A stretch of DNA of 22,859 bases from HKST-UBA85 sp035654775 (GCA_035654775.1 DASRWB010000058.1:1-22859); one strand, 5' to 3'. Numbered from the stretch's first letter, positions 14,546-22,620 are shown. Made by a program: numbers and translations. The notes: generated by a model not told the origin, from the sequence alone.

Positions 14546-15490
14546 TTAGTTTTTTTGTAACTTTTTTAAGGTTTCCAGAATAAGCGGTATTTGTTTAACA
14601 GACGCTATTTCTTTTAGTTTTTTTCGAGATTCTTCTGCAGGATATCCAAAGTAAGTTTTGTTTCCTTCTAAGGACTTGCTTATACCCGACTGTGCTAATA
14701 TCACGGCTTTTTTGCCAATGGTAATTCCGCTGGTGCTTCCTACTTGTCCCCAAATGGTTACTTCGTCTTCAATAACTACACAGCCGGCTATTCCGGTTTG
14801 AGAAGCAATTAAACATTTTTTTCCTACTATGGTATCATGCCCTATTTGTATCTGGTTGTCCAGCTTTGATCCTTCACCTATGGTGGTATCTCCTGTAACA
14901 CCTTTGTCAATGGTACACAATGCTCCAATATCTACATAATCCTCTATTATAACTCTTCCACCGGACAATAATGGGTCAAAACCTTCCGGTCTTTTTTTAT
15001 AGTAAAAGGCATCTGCTCCCAGTATGGTTCCCGCGTGAATGGTGACATTATTCCCAATTATAGTATTGTCGTATATACTCACGTTGGAATGGATAATACA
15101 GTTATTTCCAATAACTACGTTATTGCCTATAAAACAATTGGGTTGAATAACAGTATTCTCTCCTATTTTAGCCGAAGCCGAAATGGCATTGTCACTTGGT
15201 TTAAAAGGTTTGAAGTGTTTGGTTAAGGTATTAAAATCTCTGAAAGGATCATCACTTACTAAAAGTGCCTTACCCTCAGGACAAGCTACCTCTTTGTTAA
15301 TTAATATTACCGTAGCCTTGGAGTTTAATGCTTTCTCATAGTACTTCGGATGGTCAACAAACACAATATCTCCGGATTCCACGACATGAATTTCATTCAT
15401 TCCGAATATTGAAAATTCCGGATTGCCTATATACTTGCACTGCAATAGGCTTGCAATTTCTTTTAGTGTGTAGGTTTTAGGAAATTTCAA
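14546..15490 (-). CDS. LpxD-like left-handed beta-helix N-acyltransferase (second copy)
   Basis: A 314-aa paralogue of LpxD. It keeps the N-terminal uridine-binding-like domain (about residues 1-100), many hexapeptide repeats of the left-handed beta-helix (about 103-290) and the block KLDNQIQIGHD with the likely catalytic His218. It differs from the standard LpxD encoded at 18244-19278: it is 30 residues shorter, and the substrate-loop motif GADGFGYAPT is replaced by GADAFYYKKRPEG with an extra loop. It may therefore acylate another UDP-sugar or use another acyl chain; this is inferred. It starts 5 bases after the efp stop and is the last gene of the lipid A operon. I recall this second copy next to sucD in other Bacteroidota, which suggests a conserved role. 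Confidence 0.85.
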   Translation of the reverse strand: MKFPKTYTLKEIASLLQCKYIGNPEFSIFGMNEIHVVESGDIVFVDHPKYYEKALNSKATVILINKEVACPEGKALLVSDDPFRDFNTLTKHFKPFKPSDNAISASAKIGENTVIQPNCFIGNNVVIGNNCIIHSNVSIYDNTIIGNNVTIHAGTILGADAFYYKKRPEGFDPLLSGGRVIIEDYVDIGALCTIDKGVTGDTTIGEGSKLDNQIQIGHDTIVGKKCLIASQTGIAGCVVIEDEVTIWGQVGSTSGITIGKKAVILAQSGISKSLEGNKTYFGYPAEESRKKLKEIASVKQIPLILETLKKLQKN

Positions 15491-15495
15491 ATGAT

Positions 15496-16065
15496 TTATT
15501 CTTTAATGCGTTCTTTGTAAGTCCCCTTTTCTGTTTCAACTTTTATTTTGTCGCCTTCATTAATAAACAAAGGCACCATAACCGTCGCACCGGTTTCAAC
15601 TGTTGCGGGTTTCATCGCATTAGTAGCGGTGTTTCCCTTAACACCGGGTTCGGTATGAGTAACTTCCAGAATAACACTGGCCGGCATTTCAACTGAAAGT
15701 GGCATCATTCCATCTTCTGCATTCATAATAACCGTAACAACTTCTCCTTCTTTTAATAATTCAGGAGCATCCAAACTGCTTTTTTGAAGAGTGATTTGAG
15801 TATAATCATCGGTGTTCATAAAATGAAAGGTGTCGCCTTCGTTGTAAAGGTATTGAAACTGATGAGTTTCTACTCTTACATCTTCAATTTTGTGTCCTGC
15901 AGAAAAAGTATTGTCAATCACTTTGCCTGTGGTTACACTTTTTAATTTGGTACGAACAAATGCCGGACCTTTTCCGGGTTTTACATGTAAAAACTCTATA
16001 ATTTTATAAATATCGTGATTGTATCGAATGCACAATCCGTTTCTGATATCTGATGTACTTGCCAT
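15496..16065 (-). CDS. efp: Translation elongation factor P
   Basis: Relieves ribosome stalling at consecutive prolines by entering between the P and E sites. The 189-aa protein has the usual three beta-barrel domains. The loop tip in domain I reads VKPGKGPAF with Lys32 at the position that is modified in many bacteria; which modification is used here cannot be told, and no modifying-enzyme gene (epmA, epmB) is visible in the window. Domain III carries the family block VKGNTATNAMKPATVETGATVMVP-like region near residues 139-162. The gene sits 3 bases after the lpxA stop and 5 bases before the LpxD-like start, so it is co-transcribed with lipid A genes. This placement is one I associate with Bacteroidota. 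Confidence 0.96.
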   Translation of the reverse strand: MASTSDIRNGLCIRYNHDIYKIIEFLHVKPGKGPAFVRTKLKSVTTGKVIDNTFSAGHKIEDVRVETHQFQYLYNEGDTFHFMNTDDYTQITLQKSSLDAPELLKEGEVVTVIMNAEDGMMPLSVEMPASVILEVTHTEPGVKGNTATNAMKPATVETGATVMVPLFINEGDKIKVETEKGTYKERIKE

Positions 16066-16068
16066 ATA

Positions 16069-16854
16069 TTAATTTGATTTAAAATATCCTTTCATAATTC
16101 CGCGATGTGAGTTTTTAATAAACTGAAGTATTTCATCGCGTTCCGGAGTTGCTTCCATTTCAGCTTCAATAATTTCTGAAGCTTGTGTATTGTTGTAATT
16201 TTTTTGGTACAGAATACGGTAAATGTCTTGTATTTCTTTAATTTTTTCAGAAGAAAATCCTCTTCTTCTTAGGCCTACTGAGTTTATACCTACATAGGAA
16301 AGGGGTTCGCGTGCAGCTTTAACATAAGGTGGTACATCTTTTCTTACTAATGAACCGCCGGTTACAAAAGCGTGGTTTCCAATAGAACAAAACTGATGTA
16401 CGGCTGTCATTCCGGCTAAAACCACATAGTCTCCCACAGTAATATGACCGGCCAGCGTACTGTTGTTTGAAAATATACAATTGTTGCCTACAACACAATC
16501 GTGAGCAATGTGACAGTATGCCATAATCAAACAATTATTACCTATAACCGTTTTCATCTTGTCTGTGGTACCACGATTGATGGTAACACATTCGCGAATG
16601 GTTACATTATCGCCTATTTCTACTGTGGTGTCTTCATCGTTGTATTTTAAATCTTGTGGAATTGCAGATATAACTGCACCGGGAAAAATATTGCAGTTTT
16701 TTCCAATACGCGCACCTTCCATAATGGTTACATTGCTACCTATCCAGGTACCTTCACCAATTACCACATTGTTATGTATGGTTGTAAAAGGTTCTATTAC
16801 GACATTTTTTGCAATTTTTGCGCCGGGATGTACGTATGCTAGGGGTTGATTCAT
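16069..16854 (-). CDS. lpxA: UDP-N-acetylglucosamine acyltransferase
   Basis: Transfers a 3-hydroxyacyl chain from ACP to the 3-OH of UDP-GlcNAc, the first step of lipid A synthesis. The 261-aa protein is a left-handed beta-helix of hexapeptide repeats for about 190 residues, followed by a helical C-terminus. The catalytic block reads YCHIAHDCVVG with His118, equivalent to E. coli His125; TINRGT (91-96) and GLRRRGFS (near residue 205) are also family marks. Length matches LpxA. It follows the lpxC/fabZ stop by 2 bases and precedes efp by 3 bases. The unfavourable equilibrium of this step makes the next enzyme, LpxC, the committed one, and here both are on one mRNA. Confidence 0.97.
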   Translation of the reverse strand: MNQPLAYVHPGAKIAKNVVIEPFTTIHNNVVIGEGTWIGSNVTIMEGARIGKNCNIFPGAVISAIPQDLKYNDEDTTVEIGDNVTIRECVTINRGTTDKMKTVIGNNCLIMAYCHIAHDCVVGNNCIFSNNSTLAGHITVGDYVVLAGMTAVHQFCSIGNHAFVTGGSLVRKDVPPYVKAAREPLSYVGINSVGLRRRGFSSEKIKEIQDIYRILYQKNYNNTQASEIIEAEMEATPERDEILQFIKNSHRGIMKGYFKSN

Positions 16855-16856
16855 AG

Positions 16857-18263
16857 TTATTTTACTTTTGTTATTTGAGCCATTAGTTCAGCTTCGGCAC
16901 ATAGTTTTCCGTTGGCATAAGCATAGCCTTGCATGTGGCAAATTCCTCTTCTAATAGGTGTAATTAAATCGCATTTAAAAATCAAGGTGTCGCCGGGAAC
17001 CACTTTTTGTTTGAATTTCACATTGTCTATTTTCATAAAGAAAGTCAGGTAGTTTTCCGGGTCGGGAACGGTGCTTAGTACTAAAATTCCACCTGTTTGA
17101 GCCATGGCCTCAACAATTAATACACCGGGCATAACCGGAGCGCCGGGAAAATGTCCCGCAAAGAAAGGTTCATTCATAGTGACATTTTTCATGCCAATAA
17201 CCATAGAATCCGTCAATTCAAAAATTTTGTCAATCAGTAAGAAGGGTTGCCTGTGCGGGAGCATGGCCATGATTTGATTGACATCCATTAACGGTTCTTG
17301 ATTTAAGTCTACATTTGGAACGTTGTTTCGTCTTTCGTTTTTAATGATTTTTGAAAGTTTTTTGGCAAATTGGGTATTGACAAAATGACCGGGTTTATTA
17401 GCGATAATTTTACCTCTTATACGTGTGCCAACAAGTGCTAAATCGCCTAAAACATCCAGTAGTTTATGTCTGGCAGCCTCGTTAGGATGATGCAGTGTAA
17501 GGTTGTCTAAAATTCCGTTTGGTTTCACCGAAATGGAATCTTTCTTAAAGGCTACTTTTAATTTTTCAATAGTTTCTTCTGAAATTTCTTTGTCTACATA
17601 TACAATAGCATTGTTTAAATCGCCACCTTTTATGAGTCCGTGTTCCAAAAGCATTTCCAGTTCATGTAAAAAGCTGAATGTTCGTGCCGAGGCAATGTCT
17701 TTTTTAAAGTCCGGTATGTGATTTAAGGTTGCATTTTGAGTGCCCAGTACTTTTGTTCCAAAATCTACCATAGTGGTTACCTGGTATTCTTTGGCGGGCA
17801 TCACCAGGATTTCGCTTCCGGAATCTTCATCGGTATATGAAATAATATCGGTTACTACATATTCTTCTCTACAGGCGTTTTGCTGTTTAATTCCTGCCGT
17901 TTCAAGTGCTTCAACAAAAAATTTTGAAGAGCCGTCCATAATGGGTGGCTCTGAAGCGTTAAGCTCTATAATTGCGTTGTCAATGTCCAACCCAACTAGT
18001 GCAGCCAATACGTGTTCACAGGTTTGAATAGTAACTCCGTTTTTTTCAAGACATGTTCCTCTTTGGGTATTGGTAACATAATTTGCATCGGCTTCTATTA
18101 TGGGCGAACCTTCCAAATCAATGCGCTTAAATGCAAAGCCTGCGTTCTCTACTGCAGGTTTAAAGGTGAGTGTCACTTCTTTACCGGTATGCAAGCCAAC
18201 GCCTTTTAATGCAACTGCTTTTTCAATAGTTTTTTGCTTTACTTCAGTAGTTACTATTGCCAT
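16857..18263 (-). CDS. lpxC/fabZ: Bifunctional LpxC deacetylase / FabZ dehydratase
   Basis: A 468-aa fusion. Residues 1 to about 310 are LpxC, the zinc enzyme that removes the acetyl group from UDP-3-O-acyl-GlcNAc, the committed lipid A step. Zinc ligands are His84 (TCEHVLAAL), His266 and Asp270 (HKLLD), with the likely general acid His293 in KPGHFVN. Residues from about 320 are FabZ, the 3-hydroxyacyl-ACP dehydratase, with LPHRQPFLLID (335-345) and HFPGAPVMPGVLIVEAMAQ containing His371 and Glu385. The fusion is typical of Bacteroidota. It links two enzymes that compete for the 3-hydroxyacyl-ACP pool, so a fixed 1:1 ratio may balance phospholipid and lipid A supply; that is an inference. Its ATG lies inside the end of lpxD, overlapping by 20 bases. 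Confidence 0.97.
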   Translation of the reverse strand: MAIVTTEVKQKTIEKAVALKGVGLHTGKEVTLTFKPAVENAGFAFKRIDLEGSPIIEADANYVTNTQRGTCLEKNGVTIQTCEHVLAALVGLDIDNAIIELNASEPPIMDGSSKFFVEALETAGIKQQNACREEYVVTDIISYTDEDSGSEILVMPAKEYQVTTMVDFGTKVLGTQNATLNHIPDFKKDIASARTFSFLHELEMLLEHGLIKGGDLNNAIVYVDKEISEETIEKLKVAFKKDSISVKPNGILDNLTLHHPNEAARHKLLDVLGDLALVGTRIRGKIIANKPGHFVNTQFAKKLSKIIKNERRNNVPNVDLNQEPLMDVNQIMAMLPHRQPFLLIDKIFELTDSMVIGMKNVTMNEPFFAGHFPGAPVMPGVLIVEAMAQTGGILVLSTVPDPENYLTFFMKIDNVKFKQKVVPGDTLIFKCDLITPIRRGICHMQGYAYANGKLCAEAELMAQITKVK

Positions 18264-19278
18264 TTATTTTTTTTTCTAAATTGTTAATGTCTTTTACAAT
18301 CTTGGGTAAATTTTTAAAATGTACGTAAGATTTATTGTAATCGCCATAATTAAGTGCAGGCGAACCTTGTAAAACTTCATTGTCTTTTATACTTCTTCCT
18401 ATGCCGGATTGGGCTTGAATTTTCACGTTATTGCCTATAACGATATGTCCAACAATGCCTACTTGACCTCCAATTTGACAATTTTCACCTATTTTAGTAG
18501 ATCCGGCTATACCGGTTTGTGCGGCTATAACGGTATTTTTTCCTATTTCAACGTTATGGGCTATTTGTATTTGGTTATCCAGTTTAACACCTTGCCTGAT
18601 AATGGTTGAGCCTAGTGTTGCTCTGTCTATTGTGGTTCCAGCTCCAACATCTACGTAATCTTCAATGATTACATTTCCTGTTTGGGGAACTTTTTCATAA
18701 CTTCCGTTTGGAGTTGGTGCATACCCAAAGCCGTCTGCGCCAATAATAACTCCGGAATTGATTACGCAGTTATTTCCTATGCGGGTTTCAGAATAAATTT
18801 TGGCACCTGAAAAAATGATGCAGTCATTGCCAATAGTGGTGTTATCGCCAATATAGGTATTGGGAAATATTTTTACATTATTCCCTATTTTTACATTGTC
18901 ACCCAAATAGCTAAATGCACCAATATATATATTATCGCCATAGGTAGCTTTTTCAGAAATGAATGAAGGTGTTTCTATACCTTTTTTGTTTAGTTTTACC
19001 AGATTGTAATATTCCAGTAATTTTGAAAACGATTTGTAAGCATCTTCTACCTTTATTAAAGTGGTTGCTAGCGGACCTTCGGGCTTGAAGGTTTTATTAA
19101 CAATGGTAACCGAGGCCTTAGTAGTATATATGTAAGGTTGGTATTTAGGATTAGCAAGAAATGTGAGTGAACCTTCAGAACCTTCTTCTATTTTAGAAAG
19201 TTTTGATACTTCAACATCCGGGTTTCCTTCAATGTCACCTTCTAAGATGCCTGCTATTTGCTGTGCTGTAAATTTCAT
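18244..19278 (-). CDS. lpxD: UDP-3-O-acylglucosamine N-acyltransferase
   Basis: Adds the second 3-hydroxyacyl chain, on the amino group, in lipid A synthesis. The 344-aa protein has the N-terminal uridine-binding domain (about 1-100, with LTFLANPKY at 38-46), a long hexapeptide beta-helix, the loop GADGFGYAPTPNG (180-192), the catalytic block KLDNQIQIAHNVEIG with His241, and a C-terminal helix. All are as in E. coli LpxD (341 aa). It starts 24 bases after the HD-domain gene, and its last 20 bases overlap the lpxC/fabZ start in another frame, which suggests translational coupling. A TATTTTTG sequence just before the ATG is discussed as rejected, because it would leave no leader. Confidence 0.97.
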   Translation of the reverse strand: MKFTAQQIAGILEGDIEGNPDVEVSKLSKIEEGSEGSLTFLANPKYQPYIYTTKASVTIVNKTFKPEGPLATTLIKVEDAYKSFSKLLEYYNLVKLNKKGIETPSFISEKATYGDNIYIGAFSYLGDNVKIGNNVKIFPNTYIGDNTTIGNDCIIFSGAKIYSETRIGNNCVINSGVIIGADGFGYAPTPNGSYEKVPQTGNVIIEDYVDVGAGTTIDRATLGSTIIRQGVKLDNQIQIAHNVEIGKNTVIAAQTGIAGSTKIGENCQIGGQVGIVGHIVIGNNVKIQAQSGIGRSIKDNEVLQGSPALNYGDYNKSYVHFKNLPKIVKDINNLEKKINGNSNY

Positions 19279-19302
19279 TCTCGCAAAAATATGAAAAATG
19301 TA

Positions 19303-20523
19303 CTAAAGTTTTGCTTTTGGGTAGCATATATAGTATTTCGTTATGGACTTTGAAAGTGCTTTTAAATTGAGCTGGTCCGGTGCTTTAGTAATTTCGGCCA
19401 CTTTTCCTGAAGACAAAAGAATTGCAATCCCTTTCTTTTCCTGTTGATATCCTGTGTTTGTAATTTCGCCAGAGAAAACAAAATAGTTTGCTTCTTCGGG
19501 TGTAATGCTGTATTGATCTATTATTCTTTTTTTGTGTAAGTCGAGTTTGGTTTGTTTTACTTTTTTGGCTTTTATTTTAATTTTGAGTAAATCTCGGTTT
19601 AGTATCATCTCACATAAATTTTTCAACACAAAATCATGATGATATTGCCAATTTTTCATGGCAGATATGATATCAAAATCATCTAGGGCTGAAAATTTTT
19701 CCAATGTGGTTCGGTCAAAATGATTTGGTGTTACGTTATGTTTTAAAAAATAATTAAACGCTTCACTACATGGTAAATGTTCTCCTCTTTGGGTAAGCGC
19801 TTTCGCTCTTTCAAACACACGTATTAAAAGTTGTTCGGCTACAAGACTGGTTTTGTGTAAGTACACTTGCCAATACATAAAACGTCTTGCTACCAAAAAT
19901 TTTTCTACGCTATAAATACCTTTTTCTTCAACCACCAGCTCGTTGTCTACTACATTAAGCATCGTAATTAACCGTTCGCTGTTTATATTTCCTTCGGCTA
20001 CACCGGTATAAAAACTATCGCGTTTTAAATAATCGGCTCTGTCCATATCCAATTGACCCGAAACCAACTGACATAAAAATCTTTTGGGATAATCTCCTTT
20101 AAAAATAGTAATGGCAAGCGTTAAACTTGCGTTAAATTCTTCATTTAAAGCTTCCATAAATTTTAAGGAAATAGCTTCATGCGATACTCCTTTTACCAGC
20201 GAATTTTCCATAGCATGAGAAAAAGGTCCGTGCCCAACATCGTGTAAAAGTATAGCAACGTATAGTGCATTTTCTTCTTCTTCAGAAATGCTAACTCCTT
20301 TATAACGAAGTACATTTACCGCTTTTTGCATTAAGTGCATGCACCCTAAAGCATGATGAAATCGAGTATGATGTGCGCCGGGAAAAACCAAATAAGACAA
20401 GCCCATTTGTGAAATGCGACGTAAACGCTGAAAGTATTTGTGCTCAATGAGTTGAAAAATCAACGAATTAGGAATAGTAATAAATCCGTAAATTGGGTCG
20501 TTAAATATTTTGAGTTTTTTCAA
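19303..20523 (-). CDS. HD-domain phosphohydrolase (SAMHD1/dGTPase-like)
   Basis: A 406-aa soluble protein with an HD metal-dependent phosphohydrolase domain in its first half: TRFHHALG with His57, LLHDVGHGPFSH with His94-Asp95, and the later Asp in LDMDRADYLKRDS. These blocks match the SAMHD1/YdhJ-type group, which includes dNTP triphosphohydrolases; the actual substrate is unknown. The frame is open up to a TTG at 20547, but I chose the TTG at 20523, which gives MKKLKIFNDPIYGFI, the N-terminus I recall for this family, and fits the promoter box at 20550-20557. No ATG occurs before residue 40. It leads the operon into lpxD (24 bases) and is divergent from porX. Why an HD hydrolase heads lipid A genes is not known. 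Confidence 0.88.
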   Translation of the reverse strand: MKKLKIFNDPIYGFITIPNSLIFQLIEHKYFQRLRRISQMGLSYLVFPGAHHTRFHHALGCMHLMQKAVNVLRYKGVSISEEEENALYVAILLHDVGHGPFSHAMENSLVKGVSHEAISLKFMEALNEEFNASLTLAITIFKGDYPKRFLCQLVSGQLDMDRADYLKRDSFYTGVAEGNINSERLITMLNVVDNELVVEEKGIYSVEKFLVARRFMYWQVYLHKTSLVAEQLLIRVFERAKALTQRGEHLPCSEAFNYFLKHNVTPNHFDRTTLEKFSALDDFDIISAMKNWQYHHDFVLKNLCEMILNRDLLKIKIKAKKVKQTKLDLHKKRIIDQYSITPEEANYFVFSGEITNTGYQQEKKGIAILLSSGKVAEITKAPDQLNLKALSKSITKYYICYPKAKL

Positions 20524-20543
20524 ACGAATATGTTTTACCTTTA
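20508..20543 (+). promoter_or_regulatory. Candidate promoter of porX
   Basis: TTTG (20509-20512) and TACCTTTA (20536-20543) resemble the Bacteroidota pattern, with a long spacing of 23 bases and one mismatch at the end of the -7 box. The predicted start near 20548 gives a leader of about 15 bases before the porX ATG. The element lies inside the 5' coding end of the HD gene. Confidence 0.5.
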
Positions 20544-20549
20544 ACAATG

Positions 20550-20557
20550 CAAATATA
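20550..20557 (-). promoter_or_regulatory. -7 box (TATATTTG) of the HD/lipid A operon
   Basis: An exact TAnnTTTG match on the minus strand, predicting a start near 20545 and a leader of about 22 bases to the TTG at 20523. No clear TTTG lies at the -33 position, which would fall within the first codons of porX. Confidence 0.6.
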
Positions 20558-20562
20558 ACTAT

Positions 20563-22113
20563 ATGAATAACATAAATATACTTTGGGTCGATGATGAAAT
20601 TGATTTACTAAAACCCCATATTTTATTTCTTGAGAAAAAAAACTATACGGTTACCACCTGCAAAAGCGGAGCCGAAGCTTTGGAAGCGCTGGATGACACT
20701 TTATTTGATATTGTTTTTTTAGACGAAAACATGCCCGGACTAACCGGTATTGAAACACTTAACGAAATTAAAAACAAGCAAGATACACTTCCCGTAGTAA
20801 TGATTACAAAAAGTGAAGAAGAATATATTATGGAAGAAGCCATAGGAAGTAAAATTGCCGATTACCTGATAAAACCTGTAAACCCAAATCAAATTTTATT
20901 AAGTCTGAAAAAAAATCTAGACCATACTCGCTTGATTTCAGAAAAAACCACCTCAAACTATCAGCAAGAATTTAGAAAAATTGCTATGGACTTGTCTATG
21001 GTGAATACTTATCAAGATTGGGCAAGCCTTTACCAAAAACTCATTCGTTGGGAAATTCAATTAGAAGATATCGAAGATGCAGGAATGTTTGAAATCTTAG
21101 AATCTCAAAAAAACGAAGCCAACATTCAGTTTGGGAAATTCATAGATAAACATTATCCGGCGTGGTTCAAAGGTGAAGAAGCACCCACTATGTCGCATAC
21201 TCTTTTTAAAAATAAAGTAGTCCCACTATTCAAAGAAAATCAACCGATACTAATGGTAGTTATAGACAATTTGAGGTATGACCAATGGAAAGCCTTTGAA
21301 CCTATTGTACTAAATTACTATAAAAAAGAAAGTGAAACACCGTTTTACAGTATTCTGCCAACCGCTACACAGTATGCCAGAAATGCTATTTTTTCAGGAC
21401 TTATGCCTAGTGAAATGGAACGTCTCTACCCCAACCTATGGAAAAACGATACCGATGAAGGCGGGAAAAACCTGCACGAAGAAGCGTTTTTAGCCACACA
21501 ATTAGAACGTTTAGGACTTAAAAACTTAAAGTATGAATACCATAAAATTGTCAACCTAAAGGCCGGAAAAAAATTAGTTGAGAACTTCAACGCCTTAAAA
21601 AACAACGATCTAACTGTGGTCGTTTACAATTTTGTAGACATGCTGTCACATTCCAAAACAGAAATGGAGGTCGTTAAAGAATTGGCCGCTAATGATAAAG
21701 CCTATCGTTCGCTTACCTTGAGTTGGTTTAAAAACTCTCCTTTACTGGAAATGATTCAACTGGCACAAACGTTGGGTTTTAAATTAATTATAACCACAGA
21801 TCACGGAACCATCAACGTTAAAAACCCTTCCAAAGTTATCGGTGACAGAGATACCAGTTTAAACCTGCGCTACAAAACAGGCAAAAGTTTAACCTATGAA
21901 GACAAAGACGTATTGGTAGCCAAGGACCCTAAAAGTATTTATTTACCGTCTATAAGTATGAGTAGCTCTTTTATATTCGCAAAAAGCGATTTGTTTTTTG
22001 CGTATCCTAATAATTACAATCACTACGTAAGTTATTACCGAAACACCTATCAGCACGGTGGCGTTTCCCTGGAAGAAATGATTATTCCATTTGTGGTACT
22101 TAATCCAAAATAA
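20563..22113 (+). CDS. porX: PorX-type response regulator with alkaline-phosphatase-superfamily domain
   Basis: A 516-aa protein of the PorX family, the response regulator that controls type IX secretion genes together with PorY and a sigma factor in Porphyromonas; PorX has also been shown to cleave oligonucleotides. Residues 1-120 are a receiver domain with acidic pocket Asp10-Asp11, phosphorylation site Asp54 (VFLDENMPG), Thr82 and Lys104. A helical linker follows to about 220. The C-terminal PglZ-like domain has metal-site candidates Asp235 (VVIDNLRYDQW), Thr267 or Thr269 (LPTATQ), Asp359 and His363 (DMLSH), Asp413-His414 (TTDHG) and His498 (YQHGG). Both halves look intact. The ATG at 20563 lies close to the divergent HD gene, with overlapping promoters. 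tsaE follows after 96 bases with its own -7-like box. Confidence 0.94.
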   Translation: MNNINILWVDDEIDLLKPHILFLEKKNYTVTTCKSGAEALEALDDTLFDIVFLDENMPGLTGIETLNEIKNKQDTLPVVMITKSEEEYIMEEAIGSKIADYLIKPVNPNQILLSLKKNLDHTRLISEKTTSNYQQEFRKIAMDLSMVNTYQDWASLYQKLIRWEIQLEDIEDAGMFEILESQKNEANIQFGKFIDKHYPAWFKGEEAPTMSHTLFKNKVVPLFKENQPILMVVIDNLRYDQWKAFEPIVLNYYKKESETPFYSILPTATQYARNAIFSGLMPSEMERLYPNLWKNDTDEGGKNLHEEAFLATQLERLGLKNLKYEYHKIVNLKAGKKLVENFNALKNNDLTVVVYNFVDMLSHSKTEMEVVKELAANDKAYRSLTLSWFKNSPLLEMIQLAQTLGFKLIITTDHGTINVKNPSKVIGDRDTSLNLRYKTGKSLTYEDKDVLVAKDPKSIYLPSISMSSSFIFAKSDLFFAYPNNYNHYVSYYRNTYQHGGVSLEEMIIPFVVLNPK

Positions 22114-22181
22114 AAACTCCATGAAATACATATTTCTTCGATAAAATGCTCAAAAAATTAGTTTATCTGAAAAATTCTTCC

Positions 22182-22189
22182 TATACTTG
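22182..22189 (+). promoter_or_regulatory. -7-like box (TATACTTG) of tsaE
   Basis: One mismatch to TAnnTTTG. The predicted start near 22194 leaves about 16 bases to the TTG start at 22210, in line with the short leaders of other genes here. No clean -33 TTTG is present. Confidence 0.4.
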
Positions 22190-22209
22190 CAAAGAAATTT
22201 AGTAGCGTC

Positions 22210-22620
22210 TTGATAACCTATTTTTTAGAAGACATTGATGATGTAGCAAAAAAGATTGTAGAACGTTCGGCTTCTAAGACTTTGCTTTTTAATGGAGAAA
22301 TGGGCGTGGGAAAAACCACACTAATAAAAGCCATAGTAAAAGCTTTAGGCAGTAAAGACGAAGTAAGCAGTCCAACCTTTTCGATTGTGAATGAATACGA
22401 AAGTAGTGAGGGAACTGTTTATCATTTTGATTTGTACAGAGTGCAAAAACAAACCGAGCTATTAGATTTTGGTATAGAAGAATATCTGGATAAAGATGCC
22501 TGGTGTTTGATAGAATGGCCCGAATTAATAAAAGATTATCTGGATACCGGTTATGAAATTGTAACTATTACTAAAGGTGCTAATGCATCTCGAGAAATAA
22601 AAATAACGTTTAACTCGTAA
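22210..22620 (+). CDS. tsaE: tRNA t6A synthesis ATPase TsaE
   Basis: ATPase that drives the TsaB-TsaD-TsaE complex in making N6-threonylcarbamoyladenosine at position 37 of ANN-decoding tRNAs. The 136-aa protein has a Walker A motif GEMGVGKTT (29-37), the family blocks SSPTFSIVNEY (53-63) and HFDLYR (72-77), and IEWPE (101-105). The start is a TTG: there is no in-frame ATG nearby upstream, and the N-terminus obtained (MITYFLEDIDDVAKKI) aligns with other flavobacterial TsaE starts from memory. It lies 96 bases downstream of porX on the same strand and may be expressed both from porX and from its own weak promoter. Length is within the family range. Confidence 0.94.
   Translation: MITYFLEDIDDVAKKIVERSASKTLLFNGEMGVGKTTLIKAIVKALGSKDEVSSPTFSIVNEYESSEGTVYHFDLYRVQKQTELLDFGIEEYLDKDAWCLIEWPELIKDYLDTGYEIVTITKGANASREIKITFNS

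Noticed and set aside
16559..16849. Open frame on the plus strand opposite lpxA
   Set aside because: The hexapeptide-repeat coding of lpxA creates a long antisense frame; composition and lack of signals argue against a gene.
19284..19291. TATTTTTG box 5 bases before the lpxD start
   Set aside because: It matches TAnnTTTG but would give a leaderless transcript, has no -33 partner, and is in very AT-rich DNA within a tight operon, so a chance match is more likely.
22123..22136. GAAATACATATTTC inverted repeat after porX as a terminator
   Set aside because: The 2-base spacer is too small for an RNA loop, the stem is AT-only apart from one pair, and no T-run follows.
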